Assembly: GCA_025642065.1 (NCBI GenBank)
Contig: JAODUP010000510.1
Coordinates: 67,501-131,500 of the forward strand
Source of the DNA: Paralvinella palmiformis
Taxonomy: Eukaryota; Annelida; Polychaeta; Terebellida; Alvinellidae
Direction: 5' to 3'
Length of the DNA: 64,000 nucleotides
Made by a program: the position numbers and the translations under genes. A model generated the notes under the pieces. The model did no database searches. It worked only from the letters and a program-made list of their open reading frames with translations, and was not told the DNA's origin. Positions 36,719 to 48,765 of the stretch are shown here, piece after piece (the first letter of the stretch is position 1; every line of letters starts with the position of its first letter).

Positions 36719-36955
36719 CTGTGTGTGTGCGCGCGCGTGTGTCTATATGTATGTGCGCGTGCGCGCGCGCGTGTGTGTATATGTATGTGTGTGTGTGCGC
36801 GCGCGCGCGTGTGTGTGTGTGTATATGTATGTGTGTGTGCGCGCGCGTATGTGTATATGTATGTGTGTGTGTGCGCGCGCGCGTGTGTGTGTGTATATGT
36901 ATGTGTGTATGCGCGCGTGTGTGTGTATATGTGTGTGCGCGCGTGCGTGTGTGTG
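36719..36955. repeat. Compound GT/GC/TATG repeat
   Basis: About six blocks, each a TATATGTATG core followed by (GT)n and then (GC)n. Alternating purine-pyrimidine over nearly the whole tract makes it Z-DNA-prone. All frames across it are artefacts. Confidence 0.9.
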
Positions 36956-37241
36956 CAAACAAACTGGTCATTTTCTGACTTCGGTAGTGCATATCGTAGC
37001 CGGTAGATTGCCGAGCACCTTATGTAGGCCTTCCGCGTGCGAGACCGGATCAATATTATCTTCTAGTACAGTCGCCGGCCGGTGACGAGTTCGTATTTAC
37101 ACTCGTAAGATGTCTACCGCTAGTTAGTTAACAACAATTCAAGCTCTTTGACCGTTTCTAACAATGGCCGGAGAGTTCCTTCCGGGTCACGGTAGGGACG
37201 AAGGAACGGCAACCGTTCTGGACTCCGTCCGTACGCAATAA

Positions 37242-37455
37242 GTGATGACGACGATGATGATGATGATGATGATGATTGATGTTTTACGGCCACTTTCGTG
37301 CACATGATAGGCTAAATGGGCCGAGCGACCTCCAAAGGTAATGAAGTGATGGCAAAGATGAAATACCCTTCAGACATGCCCACGCCGAGATTCGAACTCA
37401 GATCTTAGTGATCTGTGGTCCAACGCCCTACTAACTTGACCACGGAGGTGCTCCT
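37242..37455 (-). mobile_element. SINE family 1, full length
   Basis: Minus-strand copy with a long (ATC)n tail, GTGGCCGTAAAACATC, CTTTGGAGGTCGCTCGGCCC, ATGTCTGAAGGGTATTTCAT, B box GAGTTCGAATCTCGG and head CTCCGTGGTCAAGTTAGTAG. Confidence 0.9.
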
Positions 37456-39529
37456 CATTACTCCTCAAAAGGATGTAAACATTAAAACTCCGTGGACGAG
37501 AAGTGTTTACCGAAATAAACCAACAACACCTCATAATCCACAAATAAACCGCCGGAAACTCATAAACCGACCTCCTTTTGTTCAAGAGTACCTCAGAGTA
37601 CCTCTTCCTCTTCTGGCGTGATAACAATATTAAGCGAGGCTCTGATTTAAGACTCCGACAGACACATCTTCTTTTATTTCTTCATCGCATTGTCACGTGG
37701 GTAGGCGTATCGGGGTCGGGGTGGGGGGGGGAAGGTGGATTTACGTGAACTGGAGCGGATGAGGTCTAAGCGAGCGGATCTGGGGGGGGGTATATATGCT
37801 ACCGTTCGGATGGAAATAAAAGGTAAATATCGGTCTCGGGCTCCTGTTTGGCAGCGTAATAAATCCTTATCCGCCCGTAACACTAATGGGCGGATGTTCA
37901 ACCGGATGTATGCGTTGTCATGGCGACGGCACGGCCAACTACATCCGGGTCTAATCACAACTAACATACGTTAAGCTGAGTTCATACCGACGCGCGTTAA
38001 TACATGGCTTCCAACTCCTACCATCCACCACCCCCCACCCCCGGCCGCCATTCGGGCCCTGCATCTTCGAGGCCGGGTAAAATATGGCAACGGTTAATCC
38101 CGAGCTAACAGGTTATAACAACAAGTCTCCGGAAATTCTCTCCTTCGGAATCGCGGGATCGTTTTCAGATAAACAACGTCTGGCACGGCGCAATAACAAG
38201 CCAAAAGCGAAGCCGTGTCCGTTGGATTGTGGGTACGACATGTATATAGGGGGCGAGAGGTCAGTGGTGTGTCGGTACTTTATCTAAGGAGATGATGTCT
38301 TAAACAGCAGCGTCTTCTTCCTCTGACGGCCAACGTCCGGTTAAAGGTAGATGGTTAATTAAAAACTGACCAATTGTCCGCTTCTGGATAGCGTCGACTT
38401 TATCGCGCCCAGAAATCGCCAAGGTTAGGTAAGGCGAAATTGTACAACCGGCGTTCGGAGAGCGGAAGTGGCAAATAAACACGGGGTCACGGCGCCGAAA
38501 TCCGGTTGGCAGCCCGCTATCGTAATGAGCCGAAAGTAACACGAAACAGACACTCGCGCGTTCGTTATTGACGCAGGAGTTTGATAATATTTGGCCAGTT
38601 TCTTTCGGTGCCCTTTCTGGATCGAGTAAATGAAGGTTTGCGGTTTCGTCGGATACGGGATTTGGGATTCGCGGTGTGATGATAATATAAATGGGAAAAG
38701 ATCAGAGGCGTTGAGCAGCAAAATATACTTACACCTGACCTACCTCTCCTGGATCGTGTTGGGCGGCCTAGTAGCTGGTGCACTGATAGAATCATAATAT
38801 TATCTGGATCTGCAGGATTTTCATTCTTCAGTAAAGCGTTTTTCTCTGGTGGTCTGATTTCCTTCGGGAATAATCCCATCGGCCATATGTCTGAGGTGAG
38901 GGTAGCGCCGAAGTTCAACCAAAACAATCACTCACTAACTTGTTTCTTTGTTTATGTATGTGTCAATATACGTGTCCTTGTATGTGTGTGCGCGCCCCTG
39001 TTTGAGAATTAAATACGATTAGTCGGCGTTTGCTCTTTCAGTGGCAGTAGTTGTCGGACTCCAATGAACAAAGATAACATTTCCCCTGTTCTGGATCGAA
39101 GGAATCCCCTCTCGGCTTCAGGAAGACGGATTTCGAGGTTGGCTTCGTGGATTATTCCAGACTGCAGTGAGCTCTTTGGTTGTTGTTGTTGTTTTGGAGG
39201 GGGCAGGTGACGGAGACCCATGCTGCTGGCTTGGACTTGATGAAGCTGATGGGATGCTGCACTTGTAACCTAATCCTTCAACCTAGTCCACAAAACAAAA
39301 GCATTAAGGGTCACTTTTCTTTTTGGCTTGGAACGGAAAAGATACGTACAAATGTGAACTTTTATTACAACTGAGATGTCCCTCAAACAGTGAACTTGAA
39401 CCACGACGTGGAAGTTTGCAGCACAGCGCACTACCACAATGCTAAGAGACCGACACATACGCACACGCACGCGCGCACGCACAAACACAAACAGAGAGAG
39501 TTGGAAATTCAGCCAATTATTCTTTAGTA

Positions 39530-39577
<48 letters not shown>

Positions 39578-40906
39578 ATTATACGAATTATTATTCGTGA
39601 TCTCGTCAAATAAAATAATAATATATATATATATATATATATATTCATGAACTACAACTATCAGGAGATATTACTTTTTGTTATTATCTTTAGTTATCAT
39701 AAGACGTCTACTGCACCTACACATTTGATTAAAATACTCTGTTATTGAGTGTTCAATATACAGTTATCTGTTTTCAACTGGAAATTAAACAATAAAATGA
39801 TGGTAAAAGAGAGAAGGTAACTGATGGACACACGAAAGAAAAAGAGACAATTATTACCTAGATATAATATTCGTAATGATAAGCCAAATCTGACCAATTG
39901 TACATCTGTTATATTGATTCGAACTCTTAACATTTGATAACAGATGTTTCTGTGTGTATACAATATACACTTTTACTGGTACACGATTTGGTAGTTAGAC
40001 TTTAGGTTAAAGACGCCTGTTTATATATATAGACAGATGACTGGCTACTAGACAGACAACTCGACAGTGAGATGGGCAGACAAATACACATATAGAGAGA
40101 TAGGCATCGATAATGTTTTTATTACAGAATCCTGCTGCCATCGTGTTGTTGTGGGATGATAATTAAGAAGCTCTGACAAATCTGTATAATTCACTGCTTT
40201 CTTCTCATACAAATTTCTTGTTAAACTATTGTTATTCAAGTCAATTCTCTTCTAACAAATCATAAAAGTTTTATTCAAGATGTCATAGGACATATATAAA
40301 CCTGATATCCAGATAACTTCTACAATATATATTATAGATTTTTGTGTGTCTGTATGTCTGTCTGACAGAGGCTCTCTCTCTCTCTCTCTCTCTGTCTCTC
40401 TGTCAAGCAGACTATTTATCTAGCTGACTTGTTGGCTGACTGTCTGTCTACCTTTCTGCCTGTCTACGTCTGTCTGTGTATCTGTCTGCTTGCGGTTTCG
40501 TTTTCGATTTCAAATTAACACGGTGTCTTTATCTGCTTGTGTGTGAATGCGTGCGTGCGTGCGTGCGTGCGTGTGTCTGTCTGTCTGTCTGTCTGTCTGT
40601 CTGGTTGTATGGCTGACTGCTGACTGGTTATCCGGTTGTAATGTGTGTTGGTTTGTTTCTTTCTTGCGGATGTCAGCTGGGACTAATACCACCAATCTAC
40701 TCACTCTTTCTAAATCCCACAACCATTAGATCCAGTTAAACATAAAGACAACAGTCCAGATATCGGCAGCTTCTGGAAAAGGAAGGCGGATATATAGACA
40801 ATATTTTAAAAGTTTTAGTCGTTATCTGTTCGTTTGTAATGGCGGTTTGACATAAAACAGCTTCGTAGATAGTGAATACCAGCCGACGTCGAGTTAAAGG
40901 TGTGAA

Positions 40907-40953
<47 letters not shown>

Positions 40954-41282
40954 CTCAGCGAAATATAACATAAACACTGGAATATTATCGAATTTTAGGC
41001 TTTGTTGTGTGTGTGTGTGTGTGTGTGTAAGTCTGCCACTCTGGCTGTTTGTGTTACTTTAGAGTATTAGTATTTGCATCCAGACCGAAAAGATTTCACG
41101 TCTCCGGAACACAAAAGGCTCAGATAGTAACGAGCAGATATCGAGTGTCATCCTTTACAAGTATTTACTTATTTAATAATGTATTTCTGAAGAATGATGA
41201 AAAATAAACACCACAACAAACACAAGGAAGTAAACAAACAAACAAATATAATATAATCCTCTAGTATATTGCTCGTTGTCTG
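37456..41282. other. Intergenic, mostly unique
   Basis: Includes G runs near 37721-37732 and 37779-37790, GCCGCCATT at 38044-38052, (TA)n at about 39532-39566 and 39622-39644, TC repeats near 40372-40395, GCGT then CTGT repeats at about 40552-40602, and (TC)n-(TA)n at about 40907-40952. A weak tRNA-like minus-strand motif lies at about 39390-39450. No recognisable protein. Confidence 0.45.
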
Positions 41283-41331
41283 GTCACGTGTCCACTTCGT
41301 TCTGGAAACGGATTTGTTTCCATCACGTGAC
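41283..41331. promoter_or_regulatory. Inverted pair of CACGTG E-boxes around a hairpin
   Basis: GTCACGTG (41283-41290) and TCACGTGAC (41323-41331) flank the inner inverted repeat GGAAAC (41304-41309)/GTTTCC (41316-41321). CACGTG is the target of bHLH-ZIP factors such as USF, MITF/TFE and MYC. Function here is unproven. Confidence 0.3.
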
Positions 41332-42190
41332 TAGTATGTCTATCATCCCTCCACCCCCCTTCCCCCCTTCCCCCCTAACCTTGGTTACTATTTTTTGGGT
41401 GTCTTCTGCGTCGTAAGAAAGACAATGGTTCAAGTAGCGATCCATCTCCACTGGCTGTCTTAACCCCAGGAATTGCCTTTTGGTAAGTGGTCTCAGTAAG
41501 TGTGGGCCGGTATTTGACTCTGGGGGTCATCTGGTCGTCAGATTGTCACTGCCAAGTGACTGTAACTGTGACTGTGACTGTCATTCGATGGACCTAGGCG
41601 AGGGTTAACGGATCTGAACCCCCCCCCCCCGCCGTCAGTGGCGTAGCACCACATCGGGTCTACGTCGGCGTATAATTATAGCTAACTGGTACAACGGTTG
41701 TTCCTTGAGCCGCACTTCCGGTGGGGTAGCCAAGCCGATATTGAAGTGTGACGTCATGAGTGCTAGTTACTGTTTACCTTCAACCGTCCGAGTCTTGCCG
41801 ACAATAATTCTAAAACAAAACCGATTTAGACTAGTTTATTGTTTCTTTTGTCTACCGTCGCAACGGACGAGGACAGATAACGGAAATGGAGAAATAGAGA
41901 TAGGGCGAACACTTGTTATTAATTCATTATCGACGGTAGTCAAGATACTGACAGTTCAAAACAGTCCCTAGGTCAGACCAGACTTTAAGATCCATCTGAA
42001 GTTCTAAACTGACCAGATAAAACGACGTGTTTTTCTTTGGAACTCTTCACGTTTGATATGAGAAGTTTGCCGCATACATGGATAGATATCTGAATCAATA
42101 AATCTAGATAGATATTCCGGATGAATACGGACATACGTGCAGACGAACCAAAACCGACAGATAGACGAATAGCCAGACACTGAGACAGGC
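41332..42190. other. Intergenic with CRE and ETS motifs
   Basis: Polycytidine runs at about 41345-41373 and 41620-41631. CACTTCCGG (41713-41721, ETS-like) is followed by TGACGTCA at 41749-41756. A frame at 41705-41971 is unrecognised. Confidence 0.4.
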
Positions 42191-42194
42191 AAAT

Positions 42195-42418
42195 AGTGAG
42201 AGAGAGGGGGAGAGGGGGGGAGAGGGATATATAGAGAGAGGGGGGAAGTGAGAGGGAAAGATAGGGGAGGGAGAGAGAGATGGAGATAGAAAGAAAGAGA
42301 GGAGAGAGAGGGAGAGAACGGGAATGGAGAGAGAGGGCGGAATGGAGAGGGGAGAGGGAGAGATGGATAGAGGGGAGGGGGGGGGTGGTTAAGCGAGAGA
42401 GAGGGAGAGGGAAACATT
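42195..42418. repeat. Purine-rich GA/GGGGA tract
   Basis: About 220 bp of G and A with few pyrimidines. A minus-strand Pro/Ser/Leu-rich frame across it is an artefact. Confidence 0.85.
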
Positions 42419-42429
42419 ATGGCAGATAG

Positions 42430-43190
42430 CTGGCTGTGACGTGTACAGACTGATTGGTCCAGGTCAGCAAGAACAACAAGATACGGCAGACATATACAGC
42501 AGCGCCACCAAACGTTCTCGACTCGTACACGATCCATCTTCTAAATACCGCAGCTCTCTGGGTTATCGATGACTGGCCGATTGAATGCCCTTGGGCTGTC
42601 CGAGGTGTTCGCTTTCAGCAGTCGGCCCTCCTTTGTGCCGACGTTCGGCCGACTCTGTGACGTCGACCGTTTTTGGCCGTAAGCGGCATCTCGATCGCTA
42701 AACGACGCCGAAGCCCCGACCGAGCCCATCGGCCGGGTGAGGGCGCTCTCGGCGTCTTTTTTTAATCACCGAGTAGACGACCACAACCCGCCCTATCTAT
42801 TCGAGTAGGTGTCGTCGCCAAGACAACGCCCGTGTGACGTCATGCCGACATAAATAGACCGGAAGCGGGCATATCGGACACATTCCAGCACGTGACCGAC
42901 CGGCTGCCGCTGGTTCGGGACAAATCCGCAGGGCTACCGGTCCACGTGATCCGTCATCCGTGTTTATTCCCAGATCAGAGCCACGCTTACTGGGGAGTCA
43001 TCGGTGCTGATTATTTCATGGAAGATCTGGCGTCATCTTTTTACGTCATCCCGACGTCAGTTCGGTAATCGTATTCGGTCGGCGCGGTACGATACATCCG
43101 TGGGACGGAATTTCCCAGACTGGCCTGCGGAGTTCCGTCGATCAGGGGATCCCGACCGGAGGCTAGAGGTTATAATAACGCGATGATTGA
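42430..43190. promoter_or_regulatory. CpG-rich unique block with CRE, TATA-like and ETS motifs
   Basis: CpG is frequent and simple repeats are absent. TGACGTCA at 42835-42842 is followed at once by CATAAATAGA (42848-42857) and CCGGAAGCGG (42859-42868). That is a spacing compatible with a compact promoter. CACGTG motifs occur near 42892 and 42943. No downstream reading frame is recognisable, so this is a candidate only. Confidence 0.3.
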
Positions 43191-43720
43191 TCTTAACAGT
43201 CTGACCAGAGATAATACATCTTTAACCCTTTGGCTGCCCCCGGTCTCATTCAGTTCGCCTCGTTTGCGCCATCGACCCGGAGACGGTGAAGCAGCGACAG
43301 GCGTGTGCGCATGCGTGCCCAAGTGCGCGCGCGTGTGTGCGAGTAACATAAGTGATACGCATGTATGTACACCTAGAGCGGGCGATTTATCCAAATATCG
43401 CGTGTATAGGCGAGGAAAATCTATAGACAGCGACGCCGGGGTGGAGGGGGGAGGACCCGGGGAGGATTGGTCCCGGTAGAGATGGGATCAGCATGAAGGA
43501 GGTCAAACTCCAGACACTCTCTACCTGTCTCCTTAACTAAGACAGGTACAACGACTCGGGGGTGAGGTTTGGGTGGGGGGGGGTATTTATAGCCTTGCAG
43601 ACGCCCGGGAAAATGTGCCGTGTTGTGTCTGGTATTACCGCCATAGAATGAACAAAGGCAGATTCGAACAAAGAACTATTCATACTCTGTCTGTCTCTCT
43701 GTCTCTCTCCGTGTGTGGAG
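43191..43720. other. Intergenic, no gene seen
   Basis: GC-rich unique sequence with a GCGCGCGTGTGTG patch near 43325 and G runs near 43440-43455 and 43573-43583. Confidence 0.45.
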
Positions 43721-43829
43721 TGAGTGAGTGAGTGAGTGAGTGTGTGAGTGAGTGAGTGAGTGAGTGAGTGAGTGAGTGAGTGAGTGAGTGAGTGAGTGAG
43801 TGAGTGAGTGAGTGAGTGAGTGAGTGAGT
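43721..43829. repeat. (GAGT)n microsatellite
   Basis: About 27 tetranucleotide units with one GTGT variant. The same motif recurs at about 6948-6975, 50692-50720 and 53113-53138. Confidence 0.95.
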
Positions 43830-44217
43830 GTAGTATTGTAACATTATGTGTACACATTAGATCGTCTGCTATTAAATATCGCTGATTTCTTTCATAGTTT
43901 TACCTGACGCTGCTTCCTGCCAAAAGGTCGACTCGTGTAAGGGACGAGATGACGTCGGCTATAAGACAGTACGAGTGACTAGTTGATTGATTGATTGATT
44001 TATTGATTGATTAAATGGTTGATCGATCGACTGATTGATTTATTATATGAGAAGAGATAGTGTGTGAGGGGTGCGCTGGTTTGGGATTAACCGACTCTAT
44101 ATGTGAGTAAGTTAGTAAAAGAGTGCTTATTTCATGCTGGAAATGTGGCCGATGGACTACTTTGTCCAGAACGCTTTCATACACACACACACACACGCAC
44201 ACACGCACACACGCACG

Positions 44218-44267
<50 letters not shown>

Positions 44268-45315
44268 ATCACCATGATCCGGAAAGAGACCATTATAGAA
44301 CACATAGACCGTCCATTAGTCAGTCTTGGTACAGGGACGAGGGGGGGGGGTAAGTTCCATCACATCAGAAAGGACCCCGTGAAGTCGGTAATATCAATAG
44401 TCTCCACAGGCCGTACCCAGTTCGATGCCATCCAGCGTGTCTGGTCGTTGTAAATCCTCTCTGGATCGCTATTAAAACTTTCCAGTCCATTCACATCGCG
44501 GGGATGCCCATTCTGATGAAGCATAACATGGTCACGGACCAGTGAACACTTCCTCCTCATCCTCCCCCCCCGTCTAACCCCCCACCCTACTTGGCAGTGC
44601 CTCCATCTCTGGTACGGAATCAAAAAGTCGTAAAATCTCGATGTAGAATGCTCGCCGCTTCCGATCGTTGACCCGCAATATAGGCGGAACCGAGTCACGT
44701 GATCCCGGATACGTCTGGTCACGTGACGCTTTTTGACTGGTTCTTACAGGACGTATACAGCTCAAAACAAAGTACAGTAACAATATGTTATGGGCCGATA
44801 AATAAACGGATGGAAAATTAGAGAGTGAGTGACTCAGTGAGTCAGTGTGTCGATGCATCGGCGAGTTCGACCGGGTGAAAGGTGTCCCTATTTTCGATGG
44901 AAGTTCCTCATACCTAAAGTTCAGTCTGTAATGGGACGAGGCCCGGGTTAATCAGACTTGTCGCAAATCTTCCGTTTCCACTCACCGTAACCTTCGTCGT
45001 ACATACATTATTCATGGATCCTGTTCCATTCCAGATAACGGACCAGGTAGTCGACATTCTGTACGGCGTGTACGACCTCCTGGTCGAGATTGTGGCGTTA
45101 TTGTCTGGTTATATAGACCGTTTGGCGGTTACTGTGTTAGATGGCCGACGCTTTAACTCGTTTATAAAACAATAAAACACGACCATTAGTTTATATAAGA
45201 CAGTATTATAAGTGGTCCGTTTGTGTGTACTTCCTATTGGCTGTTTGGTGAAGACGAGATGAAGAATGGCAGCAAGTGTTGTCGTTTGGTAATGGCTCTC
45301 CCACGCAACTTTTAT
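43830..45315. other. Intergenic with CA-GA repeat and E-box pair
   Basis: Contains GATT repeats near 43984-44012, (CA)n-(GA)n at about 44179-44263 and a G run near 44341-44351. Two CLEAR-like sites, GTCACGTGA (44694-44702) and GTCACGTGAC (44718-44727), lie 24 bp apart. No protein family is recognised. Confidence 0.45.
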
Positions 45316-45710
45316 CTACTGTTGCTGATACAACTACCACAATCAACAGCAACAACAACCACAACAATTACTACTGTTGCTGATACAACTACCACAATCA
45401 ACAGCAACAACAACCACAACAATTACTACTGTTGCTGATACAACTACCACAATCAACAGCAACAACAACCACAACAATTACTACTGTTGCTGATACAACT
45501 ACCACGATCAACAGCTACAACAACCACAACAATTACTACTGTTGCTGATACAACTACCACAATCAACAGCAACAACAACCACAACAATTACTACTGTTGC
45601 TGATACAACTACCACAATCAACAGCGACAACAACCACAACAATTACTACTGTTGCTGATACAACTACCACGATCAACAGCAACAACAACCACAACAATTA
45701 CTACTGTTAC
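45316..45710. repeat. 55-bp minisatellite, about 7 copies
   Basis: CTACTGTTGCTGATACAACT recurs every 55 bp (45371, 45426, 45481, 45536 and on), each followed by ACCACAATCAACAGCAACAA and CAACCACAACAATTA. Copies differ by single bases. 55 is not a multiple of three, so the short Thr/Asn frame over it does not indicate a protein. Confidence 0.95.
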
Positions 45711-45798
45711 TGCTGCAACAACAACAACAAAAACTACTACTACTGATAATAACAAAACAACAAAATATACTCTATTGTGTTGGTAGTGTTGTACTAGT

Positions 45799-45902
45799 TA
45801 TCATCATCATCATCATCATCATCATCATTATCATCATCACCATCTTCATCATCATCATCATCATCAGCATCACCACCACCACCATCATCATCATCATCAT
45901 TA
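45799..45902. repeat. (ATC)n microsatellite
   Basis: ATC triplets with ACC, TTC and AGC variants. No SINE head is visible beside it, although the family 1 tail is also ATC. Confidence 0.9.
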
Positions 45903-46030
45903 TTTCATATTGATAAGAATTTACAACAGAATACAAATAAAAATACAAACAAAGCCGATTAAAAGAAGTCGAGATGTATTATATAGCATTATCAAATACA
46001 TTCTAATACCATTAAGTTTAGTTGTGAGTC

Positions 46031-46070
<40 letters not shown>

Positions 46071-46329
46071 TATATTTAATAAAGCGCCCTTACTAGCAGG
46101 AGCCATTCAAAGGCGCTGTACAAATACTATGTATTATAATAATACGAGATTTACTAGATAATTACTATTTATCTATGAAAGCAACCTTGAACAGGTGTGT
46201 TGTTAGAACAAATTTAAAAATTTCAAGAGAAGACGCATCTCTAATATCTGCCGGCAACCCATCCCACAAAATGGGAGCTGCAACACTAAACGCACAACCA
46301 CCATATGACTCGAGCCGAGACACGGCTAC

Positions 46330-46602
46330 CTACAATACTATCTGACTGGATAACCTGAGTTTTCGGGATGACTTTCTAATGGACACCAGTTCACACAGGT
46401 ATTCAGGTGTCATATCATTAATACAATCTTGAAATGAAACAGGTAGCCAATGTAGTTTTTGAACTATGCGAGCTGCACTATTCTGAATTCGCTGAAGGTG
46501 ATTAATGTTATAATCAGATATGCCATATAACAGGGAGTTACAATAGTCTATACGAGATGTAACAAAGGCATGGACTACAGTTACAAGTGATTCTTGTGTC
46601 AA
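46330..46602 (-). pseudogene. LINE C-terminal fragment with internal deletion
   Basis: Contains FVTSRIDYCNSLLYGISDYN and KLHWLPV. About 17 residues between them that are present in the other copy are missing, and a further piece after KLHWLPV is altered. The end has LCELVSIRKSSRKLR and a premature stop. Confidence 0.85.
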
Positions 46603-46819
46603 GAAAGTTTTTAAACAGTGGATGTTTTTAAGATGATAGTAGGCAGCTCGGCATACTGATGTGAAATGTTAATACATTAGTCAAAAATAACCTTTAGATT
46701 TTTTACTGACCCATTAGGGGTAAACGAAGATGCACCCATCTGTAATGGTGGTGTCTTTAGGAATTAAACACAATGGGGTAATGCCAAATATATAATATTA
46801 GTTTTATTATCATTTGGTT

Positions 46820-47284
46820 TTAGAAGAGTTTGAGCATCCATAGCCGAATATCAGCAACACAATGTTTTAAATTATTCAAGGAAGAGGAGAAATTTAACTC
46901 ATTGTCAGGATCCAGTGATATATACAGTTGTGTGTCATTAGCATACAAGTGATATTTAACCCTATATCGCTGAGCAATGATCCCAAGAGGACAAGTATAC
47001 ATTGTGAAAACCAGAGGACCAAGAACTGAACCCTTTGGTACACCAGATAACAAAAACTGAATGTCAGATAAAATACCATGAACAGACACTCTCTGGGAGC
47101 GTTGTTCCAGATAGGATCTAAACCATTCAAGTACTTTACCTGACAGACCAAACATGTCTTTTAACCTAGAGAAAAGTACATTATGGTCAACTGTATCAAA
47201 TGCAGCAGACAGGTCCAGAAGAACAAGTATTACTGGCTTACCTTGATCAATTGTCATCACAAAATAATTTTTCGCCCGAACCAA
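46820..47284 (-). pseudogene. LINE reverse transcriptase fragment, altered catalytic box
   Basis: The central RT is open for 154 codons: LLDLSAAFDTVDHNVLF, SGVPKGSVLGPLVF and HLYANDTQLYISLD. The catalytic box normally has two Asp after the alanine; here the first is Asn (YAND, DNA near 46933-46944). A second change is SGVPKG for the usual SGVPQG. The enzyme would be inactive. Confidence 0.9.
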
Positions 47285-47393
47285 GGCTTTTTCAGTCCTG
47301 TGACCACTTTTATAGGCAGACTGTAGTGATTCATTAAGGTTATTATTGATTAAATATTTGATTAGATGGAAAGCAATTGCCTTTTCTATAACT

Positions 47394-48441
47394 TTAGATA
47401 CAAAATGTAAGATTTGAAACAGGTCTGTAATTGTTTAGAATATTACAGTCCATAGTGTGGTTTTTTATTAATGGTTTTACAAGGGCAGCTTTCATATATC
47501 TTGGGAAAACACCCAGAGATAATGATTTATTAACTATATTTGTAATCTGGCTTATCAGAACATCCAGACAATCTTTCACAAGCCATGTAGACATAGGGTC
47601 AACCACACAGAAAGCATTAGATGACTTTTTCAGCAAGCTGTCTGATATCAGTCTCTGTAAAAGGCTCAAACGTATCCATCATTCTACCAATGGGTTACCC
47701 TGTGGTAAGCTGCTGGACTGGAACCCACTATGTATATTTAATATTTTCTGAAAGTTATTAAAACAATGGGCCATATCTTTATCTGAGTTGATATTATTTG
47801 GAAGGACAGATTGACTTTATGTAATACTTGATTCACAACACTGAAAACAGTCCTTTGATTTCTCTTGGATGCTTTGATATTTTTATTATAATATTCAGAT
47901 TTAGCAGAGGCAAGGGTATTTTTAACACACAAACTGGTCTTGATCCACAACCGCTCACAATACCTTCTGTGTCTCTTTGCAGTTTGTATGTTCTTATTGT
48001 ACCATGGAAGCATTAGTCTTCTTGGCATTTCATTTTCCCATAAAAGGTGCATGGTCAACTACAATGTTTCTCAATGTACTCTCATAGAGATCCATATCAT
48101 CCGGTGGATCCAATACCACAGATCAGCAAGAAAAGCCTCCTTGTCAATTGACTTATATCTTCTATATGAAACAACTTTAGCTGAAACAGATTGTTTCTGT
48201 AAAGATACATTAATGTCAACAAGGAAATGATCAGACAACATGGAAGACACAGACACATCCTTAATCAAATTGTCATCATCACGTGAGATGACAAGATATA
48301 AGATGTGACCATGTCTGTGTGTTATTATAAATGTAGAGATATTAGGGAAATAACGATTACTGTGTGTTATGTATAAGATATCATATATCATTCCCATCCA
48401 CAGTGATGGCCAAACTGTCGTCGATAATACTACTAGTAGCA

Positions 48442-48442
<1 letters not shown>
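47394..48442 (-). pseudogene. LINE RT start, linker and endonuclease fragments
   Basis: Three broken frames. 47669-47394 is the RT N-terminal part (LGVFPRYMKAALVKPLIKNH). 48058-47738 is the linker (EMPRRLMLPWYNK, ASAKSEYYNKNIKASKRNQR). 48442-48071 is the endonuclease end (LSDHFLVDINVSLQKQSVSA). The order and matches equal those of the 21-kb copy. Confidence 0.85.

Positions 48443-48443
<1 letters not shown>

Positions 48444-48483
<40 letters not shown>
48444..48483. repeat. (AAT)n at the LINE 5' edge
   Basis: AAT triplets beginning at the truncated 5' end of the LINE; the matching AAT run is at 46030-46068. Confidence 0.9.
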
Positions 48484-48484
<1 letters not shown>

Positions 48485-48707
48485 TCACCGTGATAATATC
48501 ACCTATTCAATAACAATATTAACCACGACGACAACAACAACAATTATTTTCTCTATAATCCTGTTATGTTGACCATTAATCTTATTGATATTTCTAATAT
48601 TGGACGTCATTGTCGAGTTTTATGGGAATCTCACTTTACAAACATATAGTAATAACGTCCTATCTTCACGTTAAGGTGAGTCAGCGAGTAAGTCAGTGAA
48701 TTGTGTT

Positions 48708-48765
<58 letters not shown>

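Larger units (their letters stand above)
46030..48443 (-). pseudogene. CR1/L2-group LINE, copy 2, 5'-truncated, in AAT repeats
   Basis: On the minus strand it runs from part of an endonuclease (SSMLSDHFLVDI near 48.2 kb) through a linker and RT to the C-terminal region and 3' tail (AGCGCC/GGCGCT arms near 46083-46117). It is highly similar to the LINE at 20.9-23.5 kb. It has several frameshifts and a deletion in the C-terminal region. (AAT)n flanks both ends (46030-46068 and 48444-48483). Confidence 0.9.

Noticed and set aside
44010..44265. His/Thr- and Glu/Arg-rich frames
   Set aside because: Encoded by (CA)n and (GA)n microsatellites.
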